Origin: Coprinus comatus
Taxonomy: Eukaryota; Basidiomycota; Agaricomycetes; Agaricales; Agaricaceae
Direction: 5' to 3'
DNA: 64,000 nt
NCBI GenBank assembly: GCA_034638255.1
Contig: JAWPGT010000003.1
Location: 1,178,001-1,242,000 of the forward strand
In this document: positions 37,317 to 48,600 of the stretch, piece by piece
Numbering within the stretch: position 1 is the first letter of the stretch
Layout: each line of letters begins with the position of its first letter
The notes under the pieces: model-generated
What the model saw: the letters and a program-made list of their open reading frames with translations, nothing else
Told to the model about the DNA's origin: nothing
Database searches by the model: none
Position numbers and translations under genes: made by a program

Positions 37317-39580
37317 ATGCTTGAAGCGTTAGATCTGCTTGTCGTTCTATTCTCTCTAATCCTTCATATGGTGTTTCGCTTTAAGCGACGGAATCCACTA
37401 CCTTTACCACCTGGTCCACCGAGGTACCCATTGATAGGGAGTGCACCATCATTTCCTATGAAATTCCCGGCGAGAGTTTTTGCACAAATGAGCAAAGAGT
37501 TAGGTTGGTGCCATGGTCCACCTCATTTTATAATGTGATTGAGTCTAGAAATTGTCCAAATTATCTGAATAAGGTTCGAAGATCACGTATCACGAACCGT
37601 TCGGTCGTCCGATGGTTGTCCTTAACGATCTTCAAATGCCAAAGATTTATTGGAAAAACGTTCAATAAAATATTCAAGCAGGTGCAGTACCATACACCAT
37701 CCACACTAAGAATATTATTAACTTGAACTTATGTAGACCTCAGTTGCAGATGCTCAATATGTATGTATTTTACCTCTATATCACAAGAATAAGTAGAACT
37801 AAAAATGATATACTTTAGTATGAAGGCGGGCTTCTTCCTCAGCGTAATCCCATACGGGGACAAATTTCGCCATCATAGACGACTCTTTCAACAATATTTC
37901 TCTTCTCGTGATGTGGAAGGTCATGAAGAGGTAGAATTGAAATTCATTCGAAAAGCCCTACTACCTAAATTATACGAAGATTCTCGCAACTTCCGTGCGT
38001 CCATTAGTAGGTCCGTCAGGCGTTCTCTTCCTCTCTTAGGTTAATGAAATGTCTCATGTAATATGACTGCTAGTTGCCTAGTGGCTATGGCTACTTCTAT
38101 GACTTACGGAGTACCACTTCAGCGTGATCATGACCCACTCGTTGATCTTGCAGAAGAAACTTTCTCTAATGTTGCTCTGTCGATGGTCCCTGGGGCTTTC
38201 CTTGTAGAAGTCCTACCGTTGCTTCGATATGTACCAACGTGGTTTCCCGGGGCTTCATTCAAGAGAAAAGGGTTGCAATGGGCAGAAACTGTAAGGCGGT
38301 CAGTAGAAGAACCTTTCATACTAGCACAACGCGCCTTTGTAAGTAAATTCCATTCTTTACATTTGTAATGTACATACTGCATCATATTTACAGCAAATGC
38401 TCACAGAATACTGGAGAAGCTAAGCCATGTTTTATTTCTGCAACATTGGAATGTCTTAGCCATCCGAATAGCGAAGAAAGTGACATGCAAGAAGTAAAAG
38501 AAATCGCTGCATCGATTCATGCAGGTATACTACTACCCACGATTAATTAAGATATTTGATAATTTACACCACACAGCTGCATCTGAAACTACGACCACGG
38601 CTCTGTTGACATTCATTCTCGCGATGCTGAAACACCCTGATGTCCAAAAGAAGGCTCAGGAAGAGATCGATGCTGTCATTGGATCCGATCGGTTGCCTGA
38701 ATTTTCGGATAGACCCTCTCTGTCATACTTGGCCGCCGTTTTAAAAGAAGTTCTTAGGTATGCATCTAATTTCCCTGCTACGCGTATTTTTATGACTGAG
38801 AATATCGTTTCATGATGACATAGATGGAATCCGGTCACGCCCATGGGTGAGCCCGAACAGTTGGAGTACTTTAGCAGTTCAGAAATCAATTAGGGAATGT
38901 TAAGGTATCCCCCATTTTACCCATGAAGAAGATATATATAATGGTTATTATATTCCTGCAAATAGTACAATCATTGCAAATGCCTAGTGAGTTCTCAAAG
39001 CTAATATCCTTACCTCGGAATCGCCTAACATAATTTGATCTAGTGCCATACTCCATGACGACGAAGTATTTGTAAATCCCAAAGTGTTTAATCCGGAAAG
39101 ATATCTTCAAGATGATAAACTATCACTCCAAATACCAGATCCTGATGTTGTTGCAACATTTGGTTTCGGTCGAAGGTGGGCTGTTCAAATTTCGAGTTAT
39201 TTACCAACTTGTTGATGCAAAATTAATCATTCATATTTAACGTCAATTACCATCCTAGAATATGCCCTGGGTCTCATATAGCTCTATCAATCATGTATAT
39301 TGCCGCTGCATCAATCCTTGCTCTCTTTGATATATCATATGATATTGATGAGAATGGTCAAATCATTGATGTTCCAGAGGAGCCGTTTGCTTCTGCTGGA
39401 GCGACTTCGTAAGCACTTGTCTTATTCATTAATAGCATTAATTGTCTCTCATCATTTGACGGTTGTCCGATTATCTGTAACAGTCTGCCGTTGCCATTCA
39501 AATGTAAGATCACTCCCAGGGCAGGAAAAAATGTTGAGGATTTGTTGAAGGAGTATAAGAATGTAAAAGTGATTATATAG
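37317..39580 (+). CDS. Cytochrome P450 (tandem copy 1), one frameshift
   Basis: Microsomal haem monooxygenase. The N-terminus is a membrane anchor (LLVVLFSLILHMVF) followed by the Pro-rich hinge LPLPPGPPRYPLIG. Downstream: VIPYGDKFRHHRRLFQQYFS (C-helix), I-helix ASETTTTALLTF, K-helix LKEVLR, FNPERY, and the haem loop FGFGRRICPGSHIA with its Cys ligand. About twelve introns match P450-2 in position, for example NAY|AILHDDE (donor GTGAGT overlapping an apparent stop). Near 37642 one base is missing relative to P450-2: after MVVLNDLQMPK the frame shifts away from DLLEKRS. Everything else looks functional, so it is either recently inactivated or an assembly indel. The family resembles enzymes annotated O-methylsterigmatocystin oxidoreductase-like in mushrooms, a loose label; the substrate is unknown. 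Confidence 0.8.
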
Positions 39581-39689
39581 ATAATTTCGGAAAACTTGTA
39601 ATCCATATACTCCAGTTGATTTCCAATACTACTTCTGACTCTTTGTATTACTTCCAACTCTTTGACCTCAATTATATTTGAGTCATATT

Positions 39690-39847
39690 CACCATGCCAT
39701 AGATTAGGTAATGCATCGAAATTATTGAAATAATACTTATTTATAAATGTCTGCTCCTTCCATATAAGGGTATAAATGCCAAATATGGCTAAGGTCCAAG
39801 GTATTATTTCAATAATATTAGTCCATTACCTAATCTATGGCGTGGTG
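39690..39847. mobile_element. MITE-like element with terminal inverted repeats
   Basis: The ends are inverted repeats: CACCATGCCATAGATTAGGT at the left and its complement (one mismatch) ending at 39847. A second perfect inverted pair lies inside: ATTATTGAAATAATAC at 39721-39736 and its complement at 39801-39816. Both ends are flanked by TATT (39686-39689 and 39848-39851), a likely target-site duplication. At 158 bp with no coding capacity it fits a non-autonomous DNA transposon. An alternative is a hairpin of other origin. Confidence 0.7.
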
Positions 39848-39974
39848 TATTACCTCTTTCCAGTTTGGGTAAGTTTATTCTATAGTTTGTTTTTATTTGT
39901 TGACTACAACCTTTGTATTACCACCTATCTTTACTAGACAAAATGTCAATGAATTAAAGTTGCTGAAACGTGTA

Positions 39975-40036
39975 TGCTTTATGTAGCCACCTTCAACTGG
40001 AAAGAGACAAATGGAGATGGAACCTTTCCGTGGAAG
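39975..40036 (+). pseudogene. Fragment of the F-box gene family
   Basis: About 60 bases that translate to LYVATFNWKETNGDGTFPWK, matching F-box copy 2 (YIAIFNWKEANEEGIFPWK) at DNA and protein level. Nothing of the rest of the gene surrounds it. It lies 35 kb from the F-box cluster and about 130 bases from the MITE. Confidence 0.65.
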
Positions 40037-40408
40037 GGAAGAATGGGGCCGAGTCTTATCGGCACAGCAATTCACATTCTAGTGACTGAGGTGATCATCA
40101 CTCGGTCCAATTCTTGACCTATTAATTTAATACCAGTTCTGTACATACATACATATTATAGTTCTTTGTCCGAGCATTTACTATCATTCATCCTGTCTCC
40201 ATCATGCCTGTCACGGCCCGCTAACGTCAAAGAATTCTGATTTCATTTTGTTGAATGTCAACCATTCAATTGCTACTTCCCCTCGGCTATGAATGTGTAC
40301 GTGTTGTTTGCATTCTTCCGAACAGCATCGAAATCAGGTTTCCCACAATTGCAACTCACCCCATTGGCTAAATCATAAACTTCTTGGCAGGAAGATGTGC
40401 ATTCTTAC

Positions 40409-40416
40409 TATAAATT
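40409..40416 (+). promoter_or_regulatory. Candidate TATA box of P450-2
   Basis: TATAAATT 73 bases before the ATG at 40482, matching the spacing in P450-1. Confidence 0.45.
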
Positions 40417-40481
40417 GAAGAGTCATGTTGTTTAAGCTTGTCAGTTGCAGGTAACTTCAGCTCTAAGCCTTGTTGGCTGTG

Positions 40482-42679
40482 ATGATAACTTTCCACTATA
40501 CAGACCTTCTCATTCCCCTTTTCTGCTTGGCCGTTCACGTGGCTCTTCGCTCTCACTTTCGTACTAAGGGAAAACTCCCATTGCCTCCAGGTCCGCCAAG
40601 ATGGCCTTTTATAGGAAGTGCACTGTCTTTCCCAATGAAGTACTCCGGAAGAGCGTTCACGGACTTAGGCAAACAGCTTAGTATGTTTTCTTATTGTGAA
40701 TATTTTTTGGGTGACCTTTTGATTGATTACTATATACTAATGTTAGACTCCAAGATTCTCTACCATGAGGTGTTTGGACGCAAAATGGTCATATTAAACG
40801 ACGTTAAGATGGCGAAAGATTTATTGGAAAAACGTTCCATAAGATACTCGAGCCGGTAATTCTATTTCTTGCAACTAGATATGAAACCATACCTTATTTG
40901 GATGCGAAACAGACCTCAATTGACGATTTTACGGGATATGTACGCATAAGGGCTCAAACCAGCCTACTATTGATACTGAACCTTTGTTTCACAGTATGAA
41001 TATTGATTTTTTGTTCGCCTTGATGCCTTACGGAGAAAAATGGCGTAATCATCGAAAGCTTTTCCAACAATATTTCTCGTCTCATGAAATAGCACTTCCC
41101 CAAGAAATTGAGCTAAATTTCATTCGAAAGTTTCTGCTACCCAGACTGTATCAAGACCCTATTAATTTCCGGGAAGCAATCACGGGGTAAGCGCACACTC
41201 ATTTTTGGACCATGTACTTCTCTTCTCATAAGCCTTTCCTTGGGTTCCGTGCTGTCAATTGGACCGTTTCAAATGTATAGTTGCCTTGGAGGAATCTCAA
41301 TCGCTATGACATATGGAGTGCCCGTTCAATATCATCAGGACCCCCTTGTGAAACTTGCAGAGGATGCATTTGCATGCTTAGCACGTGTGGCACTTCCAGG
41401 AGAATTTTTCGTTGAGATCATACCTTGGCTTAAATATATTCCAGAATGGGTACCGGGTTCAGGATGGAAGGCTAAGGTGCGAGATTGGACGATTATCGCA
41501 AGAAAGGCATTGGATGAACCTTTCCAAGTGACGCAGAATGCTTTGGTAAATTGTTACGTTCAATACAACATTTGTCTCCCCAGGGTTGAAAATATGCTGT
41601 GTAGGCTAGCGGTAATGCTAGGAAATCATTTACGTCAACTTGTTTGGACAGAGCAGATAACACGGAGGTGCAACAAATCAAAGAGGTTTCTGCTATGGTC
41701 TACGGCGGTGAGTTGCCAACTCTTAGATGTAACAAGGGAAATAGTAATATTCTTCTAGCTGCGGCTGAGACTACTACCTCGGCACTTCTGGCGTTTGTGT
41801 TTGCAATGTATCGACACCCTGATGTCCAACGCAAGGCTCAGAAAGAGCTGGATGCTGTTGTTGGAGATCGGTTACCCGAATTCTCTGACAAACACTCCCT
41901 ACCTTATATCACTGCAGTACTCAAAGAGGTTCTCAGGTGGAACCCAGTGGCTCCCCTTAGTGAGAAAATGAAGATAGTAATAACCTCAGATAACTCGCTT
42001 AATCCTTGATAGGTATTCCTCACCTGACCCACGAAGATGACGTCTATCAGGGTTATTATATTCCTGCAGAAAGCACTGTTATTTCAAACATCTTGTGGGT
42101 GTTTTTTTTTTATGTAGTGTTGCTCTCTATCCGACTCTTAATTGCATCATGTAGTGCAATCCTTCATGACGAAGAAGTATATGAAAGCCCAGATACCTTT
42201 AATCCAGATCGGTTCATTCAGAATGGGAAAGTTGTTGTTCCTGGACCAGATCCCGATGTCATAACATTTGGGTTCGGTAGAAGGCGGGTACCATTCCCAT
42301 TCGAATCCAATATCCATCTTGTGTATTCATAGCATACCTATACTTTAGGGTATGTCCTGGATCGCATATAGCTCTATCAACGTTATACATAATGGCCACC
42401 TCGATTCTCTGTCTATTCGACATTTCATTTGAGACGGATGAGAATGGGAATCCGGTTGAACCTCCCGTACTTCCACATGATCTTTACTTCACACCTACTA
42501 GTGTCGTTTCGTGAGTGTCCTTGGTTTTCAATTTCTGAATGTTTATTGGGCTCAATATGTGTGTTTGTGGCTCATTTTCTAGGGGTCCCTTACCTTTCCA
42601 ATGCAAAATTACTCCACGGGTAGGAAAGAACGTTGAACATATGTTGAAAGAGCACGTGGGTTCTAAGGTGATTGTGTAA
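40482..42679 (+). CDS. Cytochrome P450 (tandem copy 2)
   Basis: Start MITFHYTDLLIPLFCLAVHV (membrane anchor), hinge LPLPPGPPRWPFIG, then by splicing KILYHEVFGRKMV and VKMAKDLLEKRSIRYSSR. C-helix MPYGEKWRNHRKLFQQYFS; CLGGISIAMTYGVPVQ; I-helix AAAETTTSALLAF with the acid-Thr pair for oxygen activation; K-helix LKEVLRW; FNPDRF; haem loop FGFGRR then VCPGSHIA across a splice. The exon order matches P450-1, and I see no frame break. The oddity is the donor just before the haem-cysteine exon: AG|GCGGGT, where P450-1 has AG|GTGGGC. If this GC donor is not used, translation runs into an early stop without the Cys ligand. The first intron is 66 nt and has no stop, so retention would add 22 residues. 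Expected at the ER membrane with a P450 reductase. Confidence 0.88.
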
Positions 42680-43279
42680 ACCAATGTGTTATAGTAGCAG
42701 AATCAACTTGGACATCCCGCTCTATATATAAAGAACTAAAATGATTGACGTTCTTGGTTTACTATGTGTAGTGTTTTTGAGTCAAGTACCAATGGATTCG
42801 CCGTACATATGTCTCGCGTTCCCAAATGTCATACATTCATATATCATGGCTTAATAGATTATACGACCAAAACACTGAATAATGGGAAGTAGTCCATCGA
42901 GGCCAAAAATATCTCATGGTGGCGGGTCCTGTGGATCATGATATTTTTACTCGAATGTCGAATTTCATTGAACAACCACAATAATGAATTATACATACAA
43001 AGAGCTGATGTTAGAGACACGCCCAACATTCAGCGGCGCCCGGCTCAGGACACCATGACCGTTGTAAAGTTGTGATGAAAGTATGAACAGAGTTATAGTA
43101 TGAGAAAGTGGCTGAATCCATGTATGTTTAATTGATGTAAGGATTACCATCAACTATGCAGCTGTCTATACCGCGCCAATCCTCAATCTCCTTGATATAC
43201 TATGGCGGGAAGTCCCCACACCCCCGATACTACACATAAACAAATTCGTTTTTGCATGTACTCGTAGCCACATTCCTAA
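42680..43279. other. Intergenic region
   Basis: 600 bases between the convergent P450-2 and DUF6699 genes. No feature recognised. Confidence 0.5.
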
Positions 43280-44155
43280 TTAATTTTTCATCATAACTAC
43301 CACCCACGTATCATCACATGGTTTACAACCCGGATAATTCCTCTTCTCAACATATGCATTATCCTTCTCTAGTCCAACAAACCAAATCTGATCTCCTAAA
43401 ATGTCAACCCTTTTATATATCCTCGCTTCTCTAGGACCAGCATCCACATTCTCAGTCCTCTTCTTATAGGCCTTCTTCACCTTTTCAATATGTTTCTCAT
43501 CATGATTACATATTAATCCCCACTCAGAATCCTGTATAGGTTCCTGCAATGCTCCATAGATAGCCCTCCATATAACATCACAAGTAATACCATCTTGTGT
43601 TTGCGGTACCTCGATGGTCCAAGGAAAGCTTTTACTAATGAGACGAACGAAATCGACAGGATGTTTAAACGCTTGAGTATATCGATGAGTGTAATAAGTT
43701 GATGTCAGGATTTCGACGGAAGGTTTTCCAGTTACCCTATATCGTACTCTCGTTTCATTGGAGCATAAAACCATATTTAGGTTTGGATGCTTTTTGGACC
43801 AGTCGCCGGCTGATAGAGATAGCTTAGTTTACACAGAAAGTGTGTTAGATGAAGAGAGCATACGTTTGGGCTCAGGCTCCACAGGAGCTGAAAAGGAAGG
43901 TCTACGGCCACTATAGTGCCCATAATTTTCGGGATTCCATTGAGGAACTGGCTGTTGCTGCCAATGTCCAAGTCCATGATGAGGCTGATGATATGTTGGT
44001 GCTCCATAGTATTGCTGTTGTGGTTGTGGTTGCGGTTGCTGTTGCTGTTGTGGGTATTCTCGCTGTGGGTATTGTTGGTGTTGTTGAGGAACGGGAGCAT
44101 GATTGCGGTAGTTAGGATCAGAGCCGTAGGGCCATGGTGGATAATAAGACGGCAT
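43280..44155 (-). CDS. DUF6699 domain protein with Gln/Pro-rich N-terminus
   Basis: Two exons (44155-43864 and 43809-43280) joined by a 54-nt phase-1 intron, about 273 residues. The first 100 residues are low-complexity and rich in Pro, Gln, Tyr and His (MPSYYPPWPYGSDPNYRNH, then QREYPQQQQQPQPQPQQQ), probably disordered. After the splice (EPKPGDWSKKHPN) the DUF6699-like fold follows: FPWTIEVPQTQDGITCDVIW, IYGALQEPIQDSEWGLI, KKAYKKRT, then IYKRVDILGDQIWFVGLEKD and a final strand DDTWVVVMM. The pattern of a strand, WTIEV, a DV-x-x-AIY helix, the AYKKR helix and a hydrophobic GL segment is what identifies the family, which is very common in mushroom genomes and has no known function. Start chosen at the first ATG of the open frame. 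Confidence 0.82.
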
Positions 44156-45646
44156 ATCGGCCTGTTGAATAGATTATCACTACAGAGATGCTTGAAACGG
44201 AAAGCCTGAGAGAGGTAGTGGAAAGCGGGCGGTGAAAGTGGGAATCGAAAGCAGCTATCAGCTCTTATACTCCGAAACCTCTCACAACCTAGCGCTTGTA
44301 AGTTGTGTATTAAACGCCCACCTATCTATTAGGCTGTGTTTAGCACTCGCTGCGTTTCGGCCTCCAAGTGACTCGGTGTTTAGAGGAGAAGGGAAGTAAG
44401 CGAGATCACAGAAGATTAGAGTCAGATTAGAGTGCTTCAGTCAATTGTATGTATATATTACTACATGGCCAGTCAAGTTGCGTATGTTTGAATCCGATGG
44501 TCCTTTCCTCGCTATTTATGTTCCTTGATCCCATCAAACTTCTCTTCCTTCGAAGTGGTAATCTGATAACAAATGACTCCAGAGTTCAATATAAATCACA
44601 GGCCCAAATTGTATGGAATGCTTATGGTCAACAACGAGTCGATCGAAGGCCACGGAGATTTATCCACGGGAGTGGCCATGTCATACAGGTGTAGCAAAGC
44701 ATCAAATAAGAAATAAAAAGAATGACGATATCTCTCGTTCATACATGGATTGCATATTGGGTATATTGAAATTTGATGCCATGTTACTTCTCGCAATAGG
44801 TAATCTCTCGAAGTCTTCGGAAAAACGTACCACTTCGCCAACATGATTGGACCATCATTTGGCGCTCGGGAGATCATCAGACCCTTGCAGGCTCTCAGGA
44901 GCCTTTTATGTTATCCCTCTTCCAACCTTCCTTGAAGATACATATGACTATGACTCAGATCCATCTTCTACTGTCAATATTTGGACATTGGAGTGTAACC
45001 TCAGTTATACCGCGGGACGCGCCCATCCCGCCTAAAAAGCCTGTCGGAGATAAGGTTGTTAAGCGAGGTTTCTCTGGTATTCCTGGGTCTGTGCATTTAA
45101 ATATGCGCGGCATTACATATAATATATTCCTGGTGGGCTGGGATGGCGAATTATCAAATTTATGACCCGTATTGTCCATGCGTAATTCATATCCGTACAC
45201 CTCGTGGATAAATAATGCATCTGATTATTTTTGCTTCTATGTTCCCGAGTCATTTTTTTTCATCAATTCAATTTGTTGAGGGCGACAAGTTCACTATCGA
45301 TATCTTTAGAAAAAGAAAAACTTGTCCCATGTAGAAGTCCTTGAGCTCCCTCAAATGGCAGTAATATATTTTTGGCCCATTGTTCATGTAATTAAACTTT
45401 ATCAAGAACCATCGTCAATGGGCATGTGGTAATACGAACACTATTTGTGGCACACTACTTGGTTTTTTTTTCCAGTAGCAATAGAGCAAAGGGGTTAACC
45501 CAATAATATAATAAATATCGAGAATCATAAATTACTTTTCTACCGAGTTTACATGAATCTTTATAGTAGCCAATTTAACAAAATGGCAGAATTACAAGAT
45601 GCATACACGAAAACATCAGGCTAAGCCGTTAACAATTCAATCCATT
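44156..45646. other. Intergenic region with decayed coding-like sequence; right arm starts
   Basis: Between the DUF6699 gene and the right-arm EF-hand/ZZ gene. Promoter of DUF6699 at the left; decayed plus-strand coding-like pieces at 44449-45165; right arm of the inverted repeat from about 44873. Confidence 0.5.
44449..45165 (+). pseudogene. Possible decayed gene (propeller or F-box-like C-terminus)
   Basis: Three short overlapping plus-strand frames have coding-like composition: FESDGPFLAIYV, then FYVIPLPTFLEDTYDYDSDP, STVNIWTLEC, and in a shifted frame KRGFSGIPGSVHLNMRG then YNIFLVGWDG. The strand-like blocks ending in a G-x-W-D-G segment resemble the tail of F-box propeller proteins, but no continuous frame exists. 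The inner part (44880-45030) is shared with the left arm. Could also be coincidence. Confidence 0.3.
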
Positions 45647-48600
45647 TCATCTTGATGGATATCCATCCTTTAAGCTATGTCTAACAGTATCCTTTAATAC
45701 TTGACCATAAATCGCAGGTAAAGCCATGGTCTGCGCCACAATCTGTCTTAAAACTGCTTCTATTGTATCGAACCTTTCTTCTGTATATGTTTCCATCCTC
45801 GTTAGACGTTCTTCTACGCGTGTTTCCAACTTGGAAATCCTAGCTTCGAATTTAGCATCTACTGCAGCAAAACCATCTGACACTCTATGTTCGAGCATTA
45901 TGAGGCGTTGTTCTAGGGCATTAAGACGATCTTCTGCGGTTATCGCATTTCCAGACAGAGATGTATCGCGAATACGAACAAGCGGGTGAGAAAGTTTATG
46001 GGATGGCGATGGTCCGTTGGCTAAGGGTGGTATCCTCATTGTGTCACAGTTATTACAGACAAAAGTATCCCGAACTGTAGTGTAGTTGTGTTGCTCAGCT
46101 TTCCATGCCCAGAATTGAGAAATTAAGATGAAGGCGTACCACACATAACACAAGTCCAACAAGGTGGCATAACATCTTTTGCACAGCAAGCACATACGAT
46201 CTTGCGACGTTCATCCTCGGCTTCTTCATCTTCTGAATGTTTTATGGATTCAGCTTCGATAACCCTGAACAGATTTTTTATTCTCTCGATGGTGGTGCGA
46301 GAACTTTCTACCACACGGGAGAAATAGAAATCATGTAATGTTTCTTCGACTTTGACCATTATATGTGCGGGATCATGTACGAAACCTCTTTTACTGGGAG
46401 CTCGATCAACACAAGCTGAACAGAGTTCGATATTATCTGAGAGATCCTCGGACATGCAAGTGATACAGAGGTTCCGGGATTTGGTAATCCTTCGCTCACA
46501 CCAATCGCAGCCCCATGAGCTAATAACATTCAAGGGAAGTCAGTGTTTACATTTTCATAATATACATATTGAAGAATACTCACGGATGCCAAGGAAGCTT
46601 TTGAATCTCGAAATCTGCCAAGGCTTGATAGAACCGCGCCTCACTTGGATTCAAGTTCCTTCTCAACTGATCAAGCTCTCCTTTCTCCCTAGCGTTCAAT
46701 GGCTTTTGTGGCGTAAGATTCATTGTTACAATCAGGGAACGAGTACTGAGTTCAACATAACGTTTCCTTTCAGCCGCTCTTTCTTCCAAGAAGCTTCGTG
46801 ACCACATCTTCTCTTGTACCATATGTATCAAAGCAGGCCGAGTGAAATTCCATCGTGCCCGTATAGGATCCTCTTGAAAGGCATCCGATGTATATCTGTA
46901 ACGGATAAGAGAAGGTGGAGTTTGTGTAAGTGAAAACTGCTGATAAGCCACACTTTCAGGATCTTCAGATATCCTCCTGTCTGTCCATCTCGCATGAACA
47001 ACACCCGTATTGGCGTCCAATTGTCCATGAAATTTCCTCTGCAATCCATCGTCGTCATCTGTAAGTTGGAACGAGAAGTTGTATCGAGCTTTTCCTGGAT
47101 CCGAAGTACGTTTCCGGTGAATTCAAAAGCGCCTTTAAAATACTCTCCTTTACCCTTAATCTCTCTCCCACCCATCCTTGGAATATGGTTTACGAGAATT
47201 GATATGCGCAGAACATATGTGATGACATCTTCACCTTCCATGGATGAATTATGTCCTGTCCATGTACCTTCCAGAGGATGTGGTTGACCAAGGCGAGCCC
47301 TACGACTGGGTTCAAATTCGAAGTAGTCGGTGGATTGAAATCCATCTCTATGTCCATATTTGAGGATTTCATGAGAGGTACTTGCGAGAGTTTCCTGAAT
47401 GGTTTCTTTTGTGATGACTTCTCTTGCACAAGGAGTAACATCATCTTCATCATTCCAAGTCCCAAATGATATTTGTGACGGAACCCTACGAATGTCACCA
47501 TAAGAAAGTTGCAGCTAAACAAAGTCCTGTAAGCGGTTTCTTCTAAGATAAAGTGAATAAACTTACCAATCCAAAAGCAAAGTTTCCAAGGCGAGCTTGA
47601 ATATCAAAATGAGTTTGTTTGAAAACGGCTGAAAGCACGATTAGTGGTTTCGAGGATGGTGAATATAAAGGTTGCAAATCGTACCTTCCAAGTTTTGAAC
47701 TCTGGTATCAACATTGAGTAAAACAGATACCAAAGACTCATTTAGTGTAACAAATTCTTCTGCATCAAGTACGTGTTTGCATGCCAAGTGAAGTACGCGT
47801 AAATGACGTTTGAGTAGCAAGTACAGCACAGGGTACACATACTATAAGCAGACACGGTTCAGTTAATGTCGTGGTAGGCATTGTAAAGAAATAAACGACG
47901 TACTCGTTCAATTCGCCCTTCGCCTGTGACAAGGGAAACAGTAGCAGTTGTATCAAGTTCATAGTTTACATCTTCGAGATTCTTTTCCAAACGCCTTTCC
48001 TCTTGCTCAGTATACATCTCTGTATACCGAGCCAGATCCGAGTCGGATAACAGTTTGGAGTTTACGGAGCATGTGGACCGCAAAATTAGTTCAATCCTCC
48101 AAAAGGATGGATGATAGAGATATTCATCGACACCTCTTCTGTTTGATGGCAAGACGTGCTCGAGCATTTCGAACATCGACCGCACCAAACCGTAGATCTT
48201 GCTTTTGTATTGAGTTATACTGATTTGCCATCCTATGTCCCATTGTCATCATCAATACGATATTATGTTTGGTGGATGATATGCACGCACCGACTGCCCA
48301 AAATGCGAACCACTCTGGTAAACTGCTCATCTTTAAACACTACTTTACGATGAAGAGACTAAACATATGCTTACCTCCATCCATCTGGTCTTTCTTCAAC
48401 AAACGTGTTAACTTCTTTGATACTAATAAAACCAGTTCCATCATCGTCTACAGCCTCTAGAATGGATTGTACATATGCAGCATTGATATATGAGAGGGCC
48501 CAGCGATCATCTGATTTTCTCTTGCTGCCAGCACTTCCAAGAGATGAAAATGAATCTGTTTTACTGGTAATTGGTGGGGAGGAACGTGCACTGAGATTAC

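Larger units (their letters stand above)
39581..40481. other. P450 intergenic region with MITE and F-box relic
   Basis: 900 bases between the tandem P450 genes. Holds a 158-bp MITE-like element (39690-39847), a 60-base F-box gene fragment (39975-40036) and the P450-2 promoter. No intact gene. Confidence 0.7.

Noticed and set aside
43849..44209. Plus-strand frames opposite the DUF6699 N-terminus, rich in Val, Leu and Trp
   Set aside because: They are the complement of the CAG/CAA/CCA-rich Gln/Pro segment and have no independent support.
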